A DNA stretch of 40,248 nt from an uncultured Lachnoclostridium sp. (GCA_930986645.1 CAKNJS010000023.1:1-40248); one strand, 5' to 3'; shown: positions 1 to 8,014, counted from the first letter of the stretch. Made by a program: numbers and translations. The notes: generated by a model from the sequence alone, not told the origin.

Positions 1-17
1 AAAGCAGAGGTGATCTA

Positions 18-1370
18 ATGCTTAAGACAGTACGGAGAGCATTTCAGATTGAAGATATCAGGAAGAGGATTTTCTACACATTTGTAATGCTTATCGTTGT
101 AAGGCTTGGATCACAGCTCCCGACACCGGGCGTAGATCCAACTTTCATTCAGGAATTTTTTGCACAGCAGACCGGGGACGCTTTCAACTTTTTTGAAGCG
201 TTCACCGGCGGTTCTTTTACAAACTTTTCTGTGTTTGCACTGAGTATTACGCCGTACATCACTTCTTCCATTATTATGCAGCTCCTTACGATTGCGATTC
301 CGAAGCTCGAGGAAATGCAGAAAGAAGGAGAAGAAGGAAGAAAGAAGATTGCGGCAATTACCAGATATGTGACAGTTGGACTTGCACTGATCGAATCTAC
401 TGCTCTTGCAGTTGGACTCGGACGTCAGGGACTTCTTGAAAATTATAGTTTTGTTGACTGTGCAATTGTAGTATGTACACTGACAGCAGGAAGTGCTTTC
501 CTGATGTGGATCGGTGAACGTATTACGGAAAACGGAGTCGGAAATGGTATTTCGATCGTGCTTCTGATCAATATCCTTTCCCGTCTGCCACAGGATTTTT
601 CAAGACTGTATACACAGTTTGTTGCGGGCAAAAAGCTGGCACAGGCTGGTCTGGCAGCTCTTGTCATTCTGGCGGTTATCCTTGCAGTCGTAATTTTCGT
701 CGTTATTCTTCAGAGCGGCGAGAGAAGGATTGCAGTCCAGTATTCCAAGAAAGTACAGGGACGTAAGACGTACGGCGGACAGTCCACACATATTCCGCTC
801 CGTGTAAATACTGCCGGAGTTATTCCGGTTATTTTCGCATCTTCTCTGATGCAGACTCCGATTGTAATTGCCAATTTCCTTGGAAAGGGAAAGGGGACAG
901 GAATCGGAAGCCAGATACTTGCAGGTATGAACTCCAACAACTGGTGTGATCCGGAGCATCCGATCTATTCCATCGGTCTTGTGATCTACATCCTGCTCAC
1001 TATATTTTTCGCATATTTCTATACATCGATTACTTTCAATCCGCTGGAGATTGCGAACAATATGAAGAAGAGCGGCGGCTTTATACCCGGTATCCGTCCG
1101 GGAAAACCGACGGTAGAGTATCTGCAGAAAATACTGAATTACATTATTTTCATAGGCGCCTGCGGCCTGATCATCGTACAGGTCATCCCGTACTTCTTTA
1201 ACGGTGTATTCGGGGCAAATGTTTCCTTCGGCGGGACATCGCTGATCATCATTGTCGGCGTTGTGCTTGACACAATAAAGAAGATTGAGTCACAGATGCT
1301 CGTGAGAAATTATACAGGATTTTTAAACAATAAGGGAAGTAACATGAGTAACAGCTTCCTGGGATATTAA
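18..1370 (+). CDS. secY: Protein translocase subunit SecY
   Basis: SecY is the membrane pore of the Sec translocon; with SecE and SecG it moves unfolded preproteins through the cytoplasmic membrane and laterally releases membrane proteins. The 450-residue product has the family's length and about ten hydrophobic segments. Recognisable are the N-terminal 'FTYVMLIVVRLGSQLPTPG'-like entry helix region, the 'SITPYITSSIIMQLL' plug/TM2 region, and the 'NPLEIANNMKKSGGFIPGIRPG' cytosolic loop typical of SecY. The start follows an AGAGGTGAT ribosome binding site at positions 6-14. It is the first gene in the window and certainly continues an upstream ribosomal protein operon (normally rplO). A structured spacer separates it from adk. 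Confidence 0.97.
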   Translation: MLKTVRRAFQIEDIRKRIFYTFVMLIVVRLGSQLPTPGVDPTFIQEFFAQQTGDAFNFFEAFTGGSFTNFSVFALSITPYITSSIIMQLLTIAIPKLEEMQKEGEEGRKKIAAITRYVTVGLALIESTALAVGLGRQGLLENYSFVDCAIVVCTLTAGSAFLMWIGERITENGVGNGISIVLLINILSRLPQDFSRLYTQFVAGKKLAQAGLAALVILAVILAVVIFVVILQSGERRIAVQYSKKVQGRKTYGGQSTHIPLRVNTAGVIPVIFASSLMQTPIVIANFLGKGKGTGIGSQILAGMNSNNWCDPEHPIYSIGLVIYILLTIFFAYFYTSITFNPLEIANNMKKSGGFIPGIRPGKPTVEYLQKILNYIIFIGACGLIIVQVIPYFFNGVFGANVSFGGTSLIIIVGVVLDTIKKIESQMLVRNYTGFLNNKGSNMSNSFLGY

Positions 1371-1534
1371 GCCATTCCAAGCTCGCCTTGTTTTACTCGG
1401 ATAATGAGTGAAATATCGCGGGCTCATGGCTTATTATGAAGCAACAGTTTGCCCATGCAGTGTGCGACTTTACGAATTGCGCGGGGCAAACGGAGCTAAT
1501 ATACACAATTAACAAAAGGATCGGAGGTAAGATT
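1369..1534 (+). promoter_or_regulatory. Structured secY-adk intercistronic RNA
   Basis: These 164 nt between secY and adk are long for a ribosomal protein operon and hold two clear foldings. One is a bulged hairpin: 1369-1375 pairs with 1426-1432 (7 bp), 1380-1385 with 1419-1424, and 1393-1398 with 1406-1411. The second pairs GTTTGCCC at 1447-1454 with GGGCAAAC at 1484-1491 (8 bp). No U-tract follows either, so neither is an ordinary terminator. Function unknown; a cis-regulatory or processing element is an inference. Confidence 0.45.
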
Positions 1535-2179
1535 ATGAAGATTATCATGCTTGGTGCACCGGGTGCAGGAAAAGGAACTCAGGCAAAGAAGATTGCGGAG
1601 AAATATTCAATCCCGCACATCTCTACCGGAGATATCTTCCGCGCTAACATCAAGAACGGTACAGAGCTTGGTAAAAAAGCCAAGACCTACATGGATCAGG
1701 GACTGCTCGTACCGGACGAACTGGTTGTGGATCTGGTCGTAGACAGAGTTCAGCAGGATGACTGCGCGAACGGATATGTGCTTGACGGTTTCCCGCGTAC
1801 GATCCCGCAGGCAGAAGCTCTTGACAAGGCTCTTTCAGAAATGGGACAGAAAATGGATTACGCGATCAATGTTGAAGTGCCGGATGAGAACATTGTGAAC
1901 CGTATGGGCGGAAGAAGAGCCTGTGTGGACTGCGGAGCTACGTATCATGTAGTATATGCTCCTGCAAAAGTAGAAGGTGTCTGCGATAAATGCGGCGGAA
2001 GTCTTATCCTTAGAGATGACGACAAGCCGGAGACAGTAAAGAAGAGACTCGGTGTGTATCACGAGCAGACACAGCCTCTGATCGATTATTATACACAGGC
2101 CGGCATTCTCAGGGAAGTAGACGGTACAGTTGACATCGACGATGTATTTGCGGCAATCGTCAATATTCTCGGAGAGTAA
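1535..2179 (+). CDS. adk: Adenylate kinase
   Basis: Catalyses AMP + ATP to 2 ADP in the cytosol, keeping adenylate energy charge. The 214-residue product begins with the P-loop [10 protein letters not shown] (residues 7-16) and has the AMP-binding 'STGDIFR' and 'DGFPRT' motifs. The lid carries a CxxC...CxxC set (CVDC and CDKC, about 24 residues apart) that in Gram-positive enzymes binds zinc. I chose the ATG at 1535 because GGAGG lies 8-9 nt upstream and the P-loop follows directly; an in-frame ATG at 1436 would add 33 residues unlike the family. Adk sits next to secY as in most bacteria, but map, usually next, is missing here. Confidence 0.97.
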   Translation: MKIIMLGAPGAGKGTQAKKIAEKYSIPHISTGDIFRANIKNGTELGKKAKTYMDQGLLVPDELVVDLVVDRVQQDDCANGYVLDGFPRTIPQAEALDKALSEMGQKMDYAINVEVPDENIVNRMGGRRACVDCGATYHVVYAPAKVEGVCDKCGGSLILRDDDKPETVKKRLGVYHEQTQPLIDYYTQAGILREVDGTVDIDDVFAAIVNILGE

Positions 2180-2185
2180 AACGGA

Positions 2186-2437
2186 ATGAAACTGGAACCG
2201 GGGATGCTTGCCGTATCAAAGGCTGGACATGATAAAGATCGGATCTATGTGGTTATCCGTACAGAAGATAAGTTTGTATATGTGGCGGATGGGGATTTAA
2301 GACCCCTCCGCCATATGAAGCGTAAAAATGCCAGACATCTTCAGCCTGTCCTGAAGATGCGGCTTGAAGGAGAGCCGGACGATGAGGCTGTCCGAAGTTT
2401 GATAAGTAAATATACCCGACAGGGGGAACAGGTTTAG
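2186..2437 (+). CDS. KOW-domain RNA-binding protein (L14e-like, YbzG type)
   Basis: An 83-residue protein with a KOW-like start ('GMLAVSKAGHDKDRIYVVI'), similar to the small KOW/L14e-related RNA-binding proteins found between map and infA in Firmicutes. The probable role is RNA or ribosome binding, but no precise function is established. It starts only 6 nt after the adk stop, so it is likely translationally coupled. The adjacent infA supports the call. In many relatives map (methionine aminopeptidase) lies between adk and this gene; here there is no room for it. Confidence 0.8.
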   Translation: MKLEPGMLAVSKAGHDKDRIYVVIRTEDKFVYVADGDLRPLRHMKRKNARHLQPVLKMRLEGEPDDEAVRSLISKYTRQGEQV

Positions 2438-2478
2438 GAACGAGAGCCGGAGGGCTCTGATTTGCAGGAGGATTAAAT

Positions 2479-2697
2479 ATGTCAAAAGCTGACGTGATCG
2501 AAATTGAGGGAGTTGTAGTAGAAAAACTTCCGAACGCAATGTTTAAGGTAGAGCTGGAGAATGGACACATCGTACTTGCCCACATCAGTGGAAAGCTGAG
2601 AATGAACTTTATCAAGATTCTCCCGGGAGACAAAGTTACGCTGGAAATGTCTCCGTACGATCTCAGCAAAGGAAGAATTATCTGGAGAGACAAATAA
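2479..2697 (+). CDS. infA: Translation initiation factor IF-1
   Basis: IF-1 binds the 30S A site during initiation together with IF-2 and IF-3. The product is 72 residues, exactly the usual length, a single OB fold. It begins '[20 protein letters not shown]' and carries the '[20 protein letters not shown]' and '[21 protein letters not shown]' segments conserved in the family. GGAGG at 2467-2471 precedes the ATG. A small hairpin (AGAGCC at 2443-2448 with GGCTCT at 2453-2458) sits just upstream of its ribosome binding site. Confidence 0.98.
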   Translation: MSKADVIEIEGVVVEKLPNAMFKVELENGHIVLAHISGKLRMNFIKILPGDKVTLEMSPYDLSKGRIIWRDK

Positions 2698-2743
2698 GCC
2701 GGAATTTCCTTACAAAACTTCTATAGAAAAAGAAAATTAGTTA

Positions 2744-2773
2744 TTGACTTTGAAAAGTATTTGATGCTATACT
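2744..2773 (+). promoter_or_regulatory. Internal promoter before rpmJ
   Basis: TTGACT at 2744-2749 and TATACT at 2768-2773 are separated by 18 nt, a good match to a housekeeping sigma factor promoter. It lies in the 158-nt gap between infA and rpmJ and could drive rpmJ, the structured leader and the alpha operon (rpsM onward) apart from the upstream ribosomal promoter. Confidence 0.6.
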
Positions 2774-2855
2774 ATGAAATGGTCACTTTTGGGGTGGTGT
2801 GCCCGAAAATGGCCGGAAAATGTAGGCAAAGCACATAAGGGAAGGAGGATTTGAC

Positions 2856-2969
2856 ATGAAAGTTAGATCATCAGTAAAACCAATTTGTGAAAAATGCAAG
2901 ATCATTAAAAGAAAAGGAAGCATCAGAGTAATCTGTGAGAATCCGAAACATAAACAGCGTCAGGGCTAA
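2856..2969 (+). CDS. rpmJ: 50S ribosomal protein L36 (bL36)
   Basis: A 37-residue basic protein, the usual length of bL36, which binds 23S rRNA near the factor-binding region of the large subunit. The four zinc ligands of the standard form are visible: CEKC at residues 11-14, then C27 and H32 in '[13 protein letters not shown]'. The ATG at 2856 has AAGGAGG at 2843-2849. It is too short for most ORF callers. It stands between infA and rpsM as usual, but unusually long spacers flank it on both sides. Confidence 0.98.
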   Translation: MKVRSSVKPICEKCKIIKRKGSIRVICENPKHKQRQG

Positions 2970-3364
2970 TTTCGGATTATGATTAAGGCGGCTGACAGCG
3001 CGACACGCTAGGCAGTGTGTAGAGCTGTTTAATATACAGTAAGGATACACCGCATCTGTACACAGGTACCACAGAGCGGGTGGTCTGGCATTTCTGGAGA
3101 AACGTTTTTGTTCCGGCATCGGCCGGTACGGCCGTCAGGAAATGCAATTGTATATTGCTTCTAATACCCGGCATTTGCATTGGCGGATCATTTTAGAAAA
3201 ATCCGTGCCGGGAAAGGGCGTGGGTAACTGACACGCCTGGGCTGGGATATCGGGTGAAGATACCCCGGTAGGATGCACGACACCAAGTGACAGATATATT
3301 TTCTGTACCGCATCCGCAGCCTCAGTTAAAGTAGATATCAACAAAGAAAATGGAGGAAAGACAC
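2970..3364 (+). ncRNA. 395-nt hairpin-rich leader of rpsM/alpha operon, family not recognised
   Basis: No reading frame here resembles a gene, yet many helices can be drawn: 2995-2999/3024-3028 enclosing 3003-3009/3014-3020 (AGGC loop); 3048-3053/3076-3082 stacked on 3055-3059/3071-3075; 3088-3094/3139-3145 enclosing 3120-3124/3130-3134; 3167-3173/3206-3212 enclosing 3184-3188/3201-3205; 3217-3222/3232-3237; 3244-3251/3259-3265 with one bulge; 3271-3276/3310-3315 enclosing 3290-3294/3302-3306. Segment 3140-3147 can pair instead with 3175-3181 or 3171-3176, giving a possible switch. There is no U-tract terminator. I could not match it to an intron, T-box or known riboswitch. A ribosomal-protein autoregulatory leader (S4 regulates the alpha operon in E. 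coli) or an embedded structured ncRNA are the leading ideas. Confidence 0.55.
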
Positions 3365-3733
3365 ATGGCTCGTATTGCAGGTGTAGACTTACCAAGAGAC
3401 AAACGTGTAGAAATCGGTCTGACTTATATCTACGGAATCGGTAGAACAAGCTCAAACCGTATCTTAGCAGAGGCAGGAGTAGATCCTAATACTCGAGTAA
3501 GAGATCTTACTAGTGAAGAAGTAAAGAAAATCAGTGCAGTGATCGATGAGACTCAGATTGTAGAAGGTGATCTCAGAAGAGAGATCCAGCTCAACATCAA
3601 GAGACTCAAAGAGATCGGATGCTACCGTGGAATCCGTCACAGAAAAGGACTTCCGGTACGTGGTCAGAAGACAAAGACAAACGCAAGAACTTGCAAAGGT
3701 CCGAAGAGAACTGTAGCAAATAAGAAGAAATAA
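3365..3733 (+). CDS. rpsM: 30S ribosomal protein S13 (uS13)
   Basis: uS13 sits in the head of the small subunit and contacts the P-site tRNA through its basic C-terminal tail and the large subunit through bridges B1a/b. The 122-residue product starts '[20 protein letters not shown]', has the helix-two-turn-helix region '[13 protein letters not shown]' and ends in the lysine-rich tail 'RTVANKKK'. I took the ATG at 3365, preceded by TGGAGGAAAG, not the in-frame ATG at 3350 that lies inside the ribosome binding region. It opens the rpsM-rpsK-rpsD-rpoA-rplQ group and follows the structured leader. Confidence 0.98.
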   Translation: MARIAGVDLPRDKRVEIGLTYIYGIGRTSSNRILAEAGVDPNTRVRDLTSEEVKKISAVIDETQIVEGDLRREIQLNIKRLKEIGCYRGIRHRKGLPVRGQKTKTNARTCKGPKRTVANKKK

Positions 3734-3780
3734 GCTGAAAGCAGCTTAATCCAGAGAAATAAGAAAGTAGGTTAGTTTAA

Positions 3781-4176
3781 ATGGCAAAGAAAGTTGCGAA
3801 AAAAGTAACAAAAAAACGTGTCAAGAAAAACGTTGAACGAGGACAAGCACACATCCAGTCATCTTTTAACAATACAATTGTTACACTGACAGATACACAG
3901 GGAAATGCTCTTTCATGGGCAAGTGCAGGCGGTCTGGGATTTAGAGGTTCAAGGAAATCTACTCCATATGCAGCACAGATGGCAGCTGAGACAGCAGCTA
4001 AGGCAGCATTAGTACATGGTCTTAAATCAGTAGATGTCTTTGTAAAAGGCCCGGGATCAGGAAGAGAAGCAGCAATCCGTGCCCTTCAGGCATGCGGCAT
4101 TGACGTAGTCAGCATCAAAGATGTGACTCCGGTTCCGCACAACGGATGCCGTCCGCCGAAACGCAGAAGAGTCTAA
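3781..4176 (+). CDS. rpsK: 30S ribosomal protein S11 (uS11)
   Basis: uS11 lies on the 30S platform near the mRNA exit and helps form the mRNA path. The product is 131 residues, the usual length, with a lysine-rich N-terminal tail followed by '[20 protein letters not shown]', '[19 protein letters not shown]' and the C-terminal '[18 protein letters not shown]', all classic uS11 blocks. It follows rpsM by 47 nt and precedes rpsD. Confidence 0.98.
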   Translation: MAKKVAKKVTKKRVKKNVERGQAHIQSSFNNTIVTLTDTQGNALSWASAGGLGFRGSRKSTPYAAQMAAETAAKAALVHGLKSVDVFVKGPGSGREAAIRALQACGIDVVSIKDVTPVPHNGCRPPKRRRV

Positions 4177-4263
4177 TCTCTGTGAGAATGTAATCTGATA
4201 TAAATACAAAAGTAACTAAAGCAGCGGACATCCGCTGATATGTATAAAATTAGGAGGATAGAC

Positions 4264-4857
4264 ATGGCAGTAAACAGAGTTCCTGTTCTTAAAAGATGCC
4301 GTTCATTAGGCATGGATCCGATTTACCTCGGAATCAGTAAGAAATCTAACAGACAGCTGAAGAGATCAAACAGAAAAATGAGTGAGTACGGCCTTCAGCT
4401 TCGTGAGAAACAGAAAGCAAAATTCATCTACGGCGTTCTTGAAAAACCGTTCAGAAACTATTTCGAGAAAGCAAAACAGATGGAAGGCATGACAGGTGAG
4501 AACCTGATGAGACTTCTCGAGTCCAGACTGGATAATGTGATTTTCCGTATGGGATTCGCTAGAACAAGAAAAGAGGCAAGACAGATCGTAGACCACAAGC
4601 ACGTTCTGGTAAACGGCAAGCAGGTTAACATTCCGTCATACCTTGTAAAAGCAGGAGATGTAATCTCCATTAAAGAAAACAAGAAAGGCTCACAGAGATA
4701 CAAAGAGATTCTCGAAGTGACAGGCGGAAACATGATTCCGGACTGGCTTGAGGTTGACTCTGAGAATCTGAAAGGTACAGTGAAAGAGCTTCCGGCAAGA
4801 GAAGCAATCGATGTTCCTGTAGACGAAATGTTGATCGTCGAGCTGTATTCTAAGTAA
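4264..4857 (+). CDS. rpsD: 30S ribosomal protein S4 (uS4)
   Basis: uS4 is a primary 16S rRNA binding protein that nucleates 30S assembly and, in E. coli, also represses its operon by binding the leader RNA. The 197-residue product has the N-terminal rRNA-binding region and the S4 RNA-binding domain around residues 85-150 ('[18 protein letters not shown]', '[18 protein letters not shown]'). I chose the ATG at 4264 (AGGAGG at 4252-4257); the in-frame ATG at 4240 would add eight residues. The N-terminal zinc-binding cysteine set seen in some S4 proteins is not present; only one cysteine (C12) is there. Its place in the alpha operon makes it a candidate regulator of the long leader before rpsM. 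Confidence 0.97.
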   Translation: MAVNRVPVLKRCRSLGMDPIYLGISKKSNRQLKRSNRKMSEYGLQLREKQKAKFIYGVLEKPFRNYFEKAKQMEGMTGENLMRLLESRLDNVIFRMGFARTRKEARQIVDHKHVLVNGKQVNIPSYLVKAGDVISIKENKKGSQRYKEILEVTGGNMIPDWLEVDSENLKGTVKELPAREAIDVPVDEMLIVELYSK

Positions 4858-4916
4858 TATCGGCTGCAACAGCGTACCCCTTCAACATTTTAAAACCCAT
4901 AAGGAGGGTCTGTGTA

Positions 4917-5876
4917 GTGTTTGATTTTAATAAACCAAATATTGAAATTACGGATGTTTCAGATGATAAAAAGTACGGAAGATTTGTCGTAGAGCCGCTT
5001 GAGAGAGGTTATGGAACGACACTTGGAAACTCCCTGAGAAGAATTATGCTTTCTTCACTTCCGGGAGCTGCCATCAGTTCCGTGAAGATCGACGGCGTGC
5101 TTCATGAGTTCAGCTCTATACCGGGCGTGAAAGAAGACGTGACAGAGATCATAATGAATCTGAAATCTCTGGCAATTAAGAATACTTCCGAGTCTGACGA
5201 AGCCAAGACAGCTTATATCGAGTTCGAAGGAGAGGGCGTTGTAACAGGCGCTGATATTCAGGCGGATTCTGATATCGAGATCGTTAATCCGGAACAGGTC
5301 ATCGCTACATTGAGCGGCGGCAAGGACTGCAAACTGTATATGGAACTTACCATTACAAAAGGCAGAGGATATGTGAGCGCAGATAAGAATAAAACTGAGG
5401 ATATGCCGATCGGCGTGATCCCGATTGATTCTATCTATACACCGGTTGACCGCGTGAACCTTACTGTAGAGAATACCCGTGTCGGACAGATCACAGATTA
5501 TGATAAGCTGACACTTGATGTTTGGACAAAGGGAACAATGCTTCCGGACGAGGCGGTAAGCCTTGCGGCGAAAGTATTGAGCGAGCATCTGAAACTCTTT
5601 GTTGATCTCTCTGAAGTTGCTCAGGCAGCAGAGGTGATGATCGAGAAAGAGGATGACGAGAAAGAGAAAGTCCTTGAGATGAGCATCGATGAACTTGAAC
5701 TTTCCGTACGCTCTTACAATTGTCTGAAGAGAGCCGGAATCAATACCGTAGAAGAGCTTACGAACAAGACTCCTGAAGATATGATGAAAGTCCGCAACCT
5801 TGGACGTAAATCCCTTGAGGAGGTCCTTGCAAAGCTCAAAGAGCTCAACCTTGAGCTGAATCAAGGCGACGAATAA
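4917..5876 (+). CDS. rpoA: DNA-directed RNA polymerase subunit alpha
   Basis: The alpha dimer scaffolds assembly of RNA polymerase, and its C-terminal domain contacts UP elements and activators. The 319-residue product starts with GTG, preceded by AAGGAGGG at 4901-4908. The N-terminal domain (residues 1-230) has '[20 protein letters not shown]' and '[20 protein letters not shown]'. A linker follows, and the helix-hairpin-helix C-terminal domain (about 255-312) has '[20 protein letters not shown]' and '[12 protein letters not shown]'. It is co-transcribed with rpsD and probably rplQ. Confidence 0.98.
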   Translation: MFDFNKPNIEITDVSDDKKYGRFVVEPLERGYGTTLGNSLRRIMLSSLPGAAISSVKIDGVLHEFSSIPGVKEDVTEIIMNLKSLAIKNTSESDEAKTAYIEFEGEGVVTGADIQADSDIEIVNPEQVIATLSGGKDCKLYMELTITKGRGYVSADKNKTEDMPIGVIPIDSIYTPVDRVNLTVENTRVGQITDYDKLTLDVWTKGTMLPDEAVSLAAKVLSEHLKLFVDLSEVAQAAEVMIEKEDDEKEKVLEMSIDELELSVRSYNCLKRAGINTVEELTNKTPEDMMKVRNLGRKSLEEVLAKLKELNLELNQGDE

Positions 5877-6061
5877 CATGAAGCGTCTTGATGCTGCTTC
5901 TTGAGCAGAGGATCAAGAAGATACCGTCAGCAGAGCAACGGATAATTATAGAGCTCTGCAGGAAACATTGAAATATTTCTCCGCCGGTAAGACCGAAGAG
6001 CACGGCGGGGACATTTGATTAATAAGACCGAAGATGCATAACCAAATGGAGGAAATTAGAA
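5877..6061 (+). promoter_or_regulatory. Structured rpoA-rplQ intercistronic RNA
   Basis: This 185-nt gap holds three tandem hairpins and no gene. CTTGAT at 5887-5892 pairs with ATCAAG at 5912-5917, with an inner CTGC/GCAG helix. GCAGAGC at 5930-5936 pairs with GCTCTGC at 5953-5959. The nine bases 5978-5986 pair with 6003-6011 with one G-U. No U-tract follows, so read-through into rplQ is expected. A ribosomal protein leader or mRNA processing site is possible; unproven. Confidence 0.45.
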
Positions 6062-6598
6062 ATGGCAAAGTATAGAAAACTCGGCAGAACATCCAGCCAG
6101 AGAAAAGCGTTGATCAGAAATCAGGTAACTGCTCTGCTTAACAATGGAAAGATCATTACAACAGAAGCTAAGGCGAAAGAGATCCGCAAAGTTGCTGAGA
6201 AGCTTATCGCAATGGCAGTTAAAGAGAAAGACAACTTTGATGAAGTAACTGTAACAGCCAAAGTTGCCCGCAAGGACAAAGACGGCAAGAGAGTGAAAGA
6301 AGTTGTTGACGGAAAGAAAGTAACTGTTTACGATGAAGTAGAGAAGAAGATCAAGAAAGATCAGCCGAGCCGTCTTCACGCAAGACGTGAGATGATGAAG
6401 GTTCTCTGCCCGGTTACAGAAGTTCCGGCAAAAGCTGCAGGAAAGAAAGCAGGCACAAAGAAAGTTGACGTAGTAGAGAAACTCTTTACAGAGATCGCAC
6501 CGAAATATGCTGACCGCAACGGTGGTTACACAAGAATCATCAAGATCGGACAGCGTAAAGGTGACGCTGCTATGGAAGTTCTGATCGAACTTGTATAA
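6062..6598 (+). CDS. rplQ: 50S ribosomal protein L17 (bL17), enlarged form
   Basis: bL17 lies near the peptide exit tunnel of the large subunit. The product is 178 residues, while typical bL17 is 115-130. The N-terminal core '[20 protein letters not shown]' and the C-terminal '[20 protein letters not shown]' are standard. The excess comes from charged, lysine-rich insertions at about residues 58-105 ('[16 protein letters not shown]', '[13 protein letters not shown]') and 118-137 ('[18 protein letters not shown]'). Such enlarged L17 forms are known to me from Lachnospiraceae, so this is probably lineage-specific and not an assembly error. It is the last gene of the operon. Confidence 0.95.
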   Translation: MAKYRKLGRTSSQRKALIRNQVTALLNNGKIITTEAKAKEIRKVAEKLIAMAVKEKDNFDEVTVTAKVARKDKDGKRVKEVVDGKKVTVYDEVEKKIKKDQPSRLHARREMMKVLCPVTEVPAKAAGKKAGTKKVDVVEKLFTEIAPKYADRNGGYTRIIKIGQRKGDAAMEVLIELV

Positions 6599-6616
6599 TT
6601 AAATACAAAAACTGTT

Positions 6617-6694
6617 CATTTACCGCCGGGTAAATGCAAAGCGTTGAATCTGTATCGGCAGGCCATAGAAGATACAGGTTTGACGCTTTTTTTT
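6617..6694 (+). terminator. Terminator of the ribosomal operon
   Basis: An 8-bp hairpin (CATTTACC at 6617-6624 with GGTAAATG at 6629-6636) is followed by a longer stem, 6640-6656 with 6671-6687 including G-U pairs, ending in eight T residues at 6687-6694. This is a textbook intrinsic terminator for the secY-rplQ operon. Confidence 0.9.
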
Positions 6695-6721
6695 GACGCT
6701 GAATTGGTGAAATCATATATC
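6693..6721 (+). promoter_or_regulatory. Promoter of the SMR exporter gene
   Basis: TTGACG at 6693-6698 and TATATC at 6716-6721 are 17 nt apart. The -35 element abuts the T-tract of the preceding terminator. The leader left before the gene is about 60 nt and shows none of the paired ACGR loops of a guanidine-II riboswitch. Confidence 0.5.
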
Positions 6722-6790
6722 CGGATCAGGTTTCTGAATAGAAAAGAATGAATTTATTACACATACAAACAGGAAAGAGAGGGCTGTATT

Positions 6791-7114
6791 ATGGAATGGA
6801 TTTTTTTGGTAATTGCAGGAGGACTAGAAGTGTTCTGGTCAACATGCATGAAGTTTTCTAATGGATTTACAGAAATCAAGTTTTCAATCCTGACGATCGC
6901 CGGCATGATTTTCAGTTTTGTGTTTCTTTCGCAGGCAACAAAAACACTTCCGCTGGGAACGGCCTATGCGGTCTGGACCGGTATAGGTGCGCTGGGAGCT
7001 GTTATAGTGGGAATTATACTGTTTAAGGAGCCTGTAACAGCAGCACGAATCTTCTTTGTGTCCCTGCTGCTGATCGGAATTATAGGTCTGAAAGTTACAT
7101 CAGGAGGACATTAA
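6791..7114 (+). CDS. SMR-family exporter, guanidinium (Gdx/SugE) type
   Basis: A 107-residue, four-helix membrane protein of the small multidrug resistance family, which works as a dual-topology dimer exchanging a cation for protons. The conserved glutamate of TM1 is E14 in 'GGLEVFWSTCMKFSNGF'. The segment 'TLPLGTAYAVWTGIGALGAV' is the hallmark of the SugE/Gdx branch, whose characterised members export guanidinium and not polyaromatic drugs. Gdx works as a homodimer, and here the gene stands alone with its own promoter, which fits. No guanidine riboswitch is visible upstream. Drug export (EmrE/Qac type) is the less likely alternative. Confidence 0.85.
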   Translation: MEWIFLVIAGGLEVFWSTCMKFSNGFTEIKFSILTIAGMIFSFVFLSQATKTLPLGTAYAVWTGIGALGAVIVGIILFKEPVTAARIFFVSLLLIGIIGLKVTSGGH

Positions 7115-7134
7115 ATCTAATCTATCCAAAGCTC

Positions 7135-7163
7135 TTTTTTAAAAGGTTTTTGTGCGGTATAAT
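7135..7163 (+). promoter_or_regulatory. Putative promoter of the APH-fold kinase gene
   Basis: A perfect TATAAT at 7158-7163 lies 17 nt after a T-only -35 region (7135-7140). The -10 is convincing, the -35 poor. Confidence 0.4.
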
Positions 7164-7205
7164 GGATTTATCACATTTACAAACTTTAAAAGGAGGGCTG
7201 TGTAT

Positions 7206-7961
7206 ATGAAACTGGAAGAACAAAATATTATTGTAAAACGGCCGTATAAGACCGTGTACAGAAGTGGTGACAGTATCGTAAAAGTTTTCGCAGAGTCACA
7301 TCCGAAATCAGATGTTCTGAATGAGGCGCTTTTGACCGCGAGAATCGAAGAAACAGAGCTTGATATCCCGAGAATAAAAGGTGTTTTCTGTGTTGACGGG
7401 AAATGGGCGATCGAAATCGAGTACAAGGAAGGAAGAACAATGGAGGACATAATGCAGTCCGATGAAAGCAATTTGGAAAAGCATATGAGCAGCTTTGTCG
7501 ATCTGCAGTTAAAAGTACACAGACAGAGATCGCCTCTCCTTACCGGCATGAAAGATAAGATTACCCGTCAGATCAACAGCCTGAAAATACTTGACGCAAC
7601 AACAAGGTATGAGCTACTGAGCCGGCTGGAGAGTATGCCGAGACACAATAAAGTGTGCCATGGAGATTTTAATCCGAGCAACGTAATTGTAGGAACGGAC
7701 GGACAAATGACAGTAGTGGATTGGGCTCATGCTGCTCAGGGAAATGCGAGTGCAGATGCGGCCATGACATATCTTCTTTTTGCACTAAAGGATCAGGAAA
7801 CAGCAGATTTATATCTTAAAACATTCTGCAGAAAAAGTGATACGGCGAGACAGTATGTACAGCAGTGGCTTCCCATCGTAGCTGCTTCACAGCTCGCGAA
7901 AGAAAATAAACTGGAAAAAGAATTCCTTATGAGATGGATCGATGTGATTGATTATCAGTAG
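7206..7961 (+). CDS. APH-fold small-molecule kinase, substrate unknown
   Basis: A 251-residue cytosolic protein with the aminoglycoside/choline phosphotransferase fold. The catalytic loop 'VCHGDFNPSNVIV' (HGDxxxxN) and the metal-binding 'MTVVDWAHA' (DW in place of the usual ID/FD-W) are intact, with the lysine/glutamate pair region near 'SIVKVFAE' at the N terminus. It is likely an ATP-dependent kinase acting on a small hydroxylated or amino compound; aminoglycoside resistance cannot be concluded. The ATG at 7206 is preceded by AAAGGAGGG, which rules against the in-frame start at 7152, as does the TATAAT lying over that upstream ATG region. It ends facing the cell wall hydrolase gene, sharing a bidirectional terminator. 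Confidence 0.75.
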   Translation: MKLEEQNIIVKRPYKTVYRSGDSIVKVFAESHPKSDVLNEALLTARIEETELDIPRIKGVFCVDGKWAIEIEYKEGRTMEDIMQSDESNLEKHMSSFVDLQLKVHRQRSPLLTGMKDKITRQINSLKILDATTRYELLSRLESMPRHNKVCHGDFNPSNVIVGTDGQMTVVDWAHAAQGNASADAAMTYLLFALKDQETADLYLKTFCRKSDTARQYVQQWLPIVAASQLAKENKLEKEFLMRWIDVIDYQ

Positions 7962-8014
7962 AGGGAATACAGAGTTGATACCAGCTCCGATTACAGGAAA
8001 TAACTTCAAGTAAC

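Noticed and set aside
2970-3364. Group I or group II intron in the rpmJ-rpsM gap
   Set aside because: I see neither a GUGYG start with a domain V-like AGC hairpin nor a group I core; both flanking genes are complete, so no splicing is needed.
6722-6790. Guanidine riboswitch before the Gdx-type exporter
   Set aside because: The leader of about 60 nt lacks the paired ACGR loops of guanidine-II and is too short for guanidine-I.
7206-7961. Aminoglycoside resistance gene
   Set aside because: The APH fold is certain, but such kinases act on many substrates and no resistance-type specificity or mobile context is visible.
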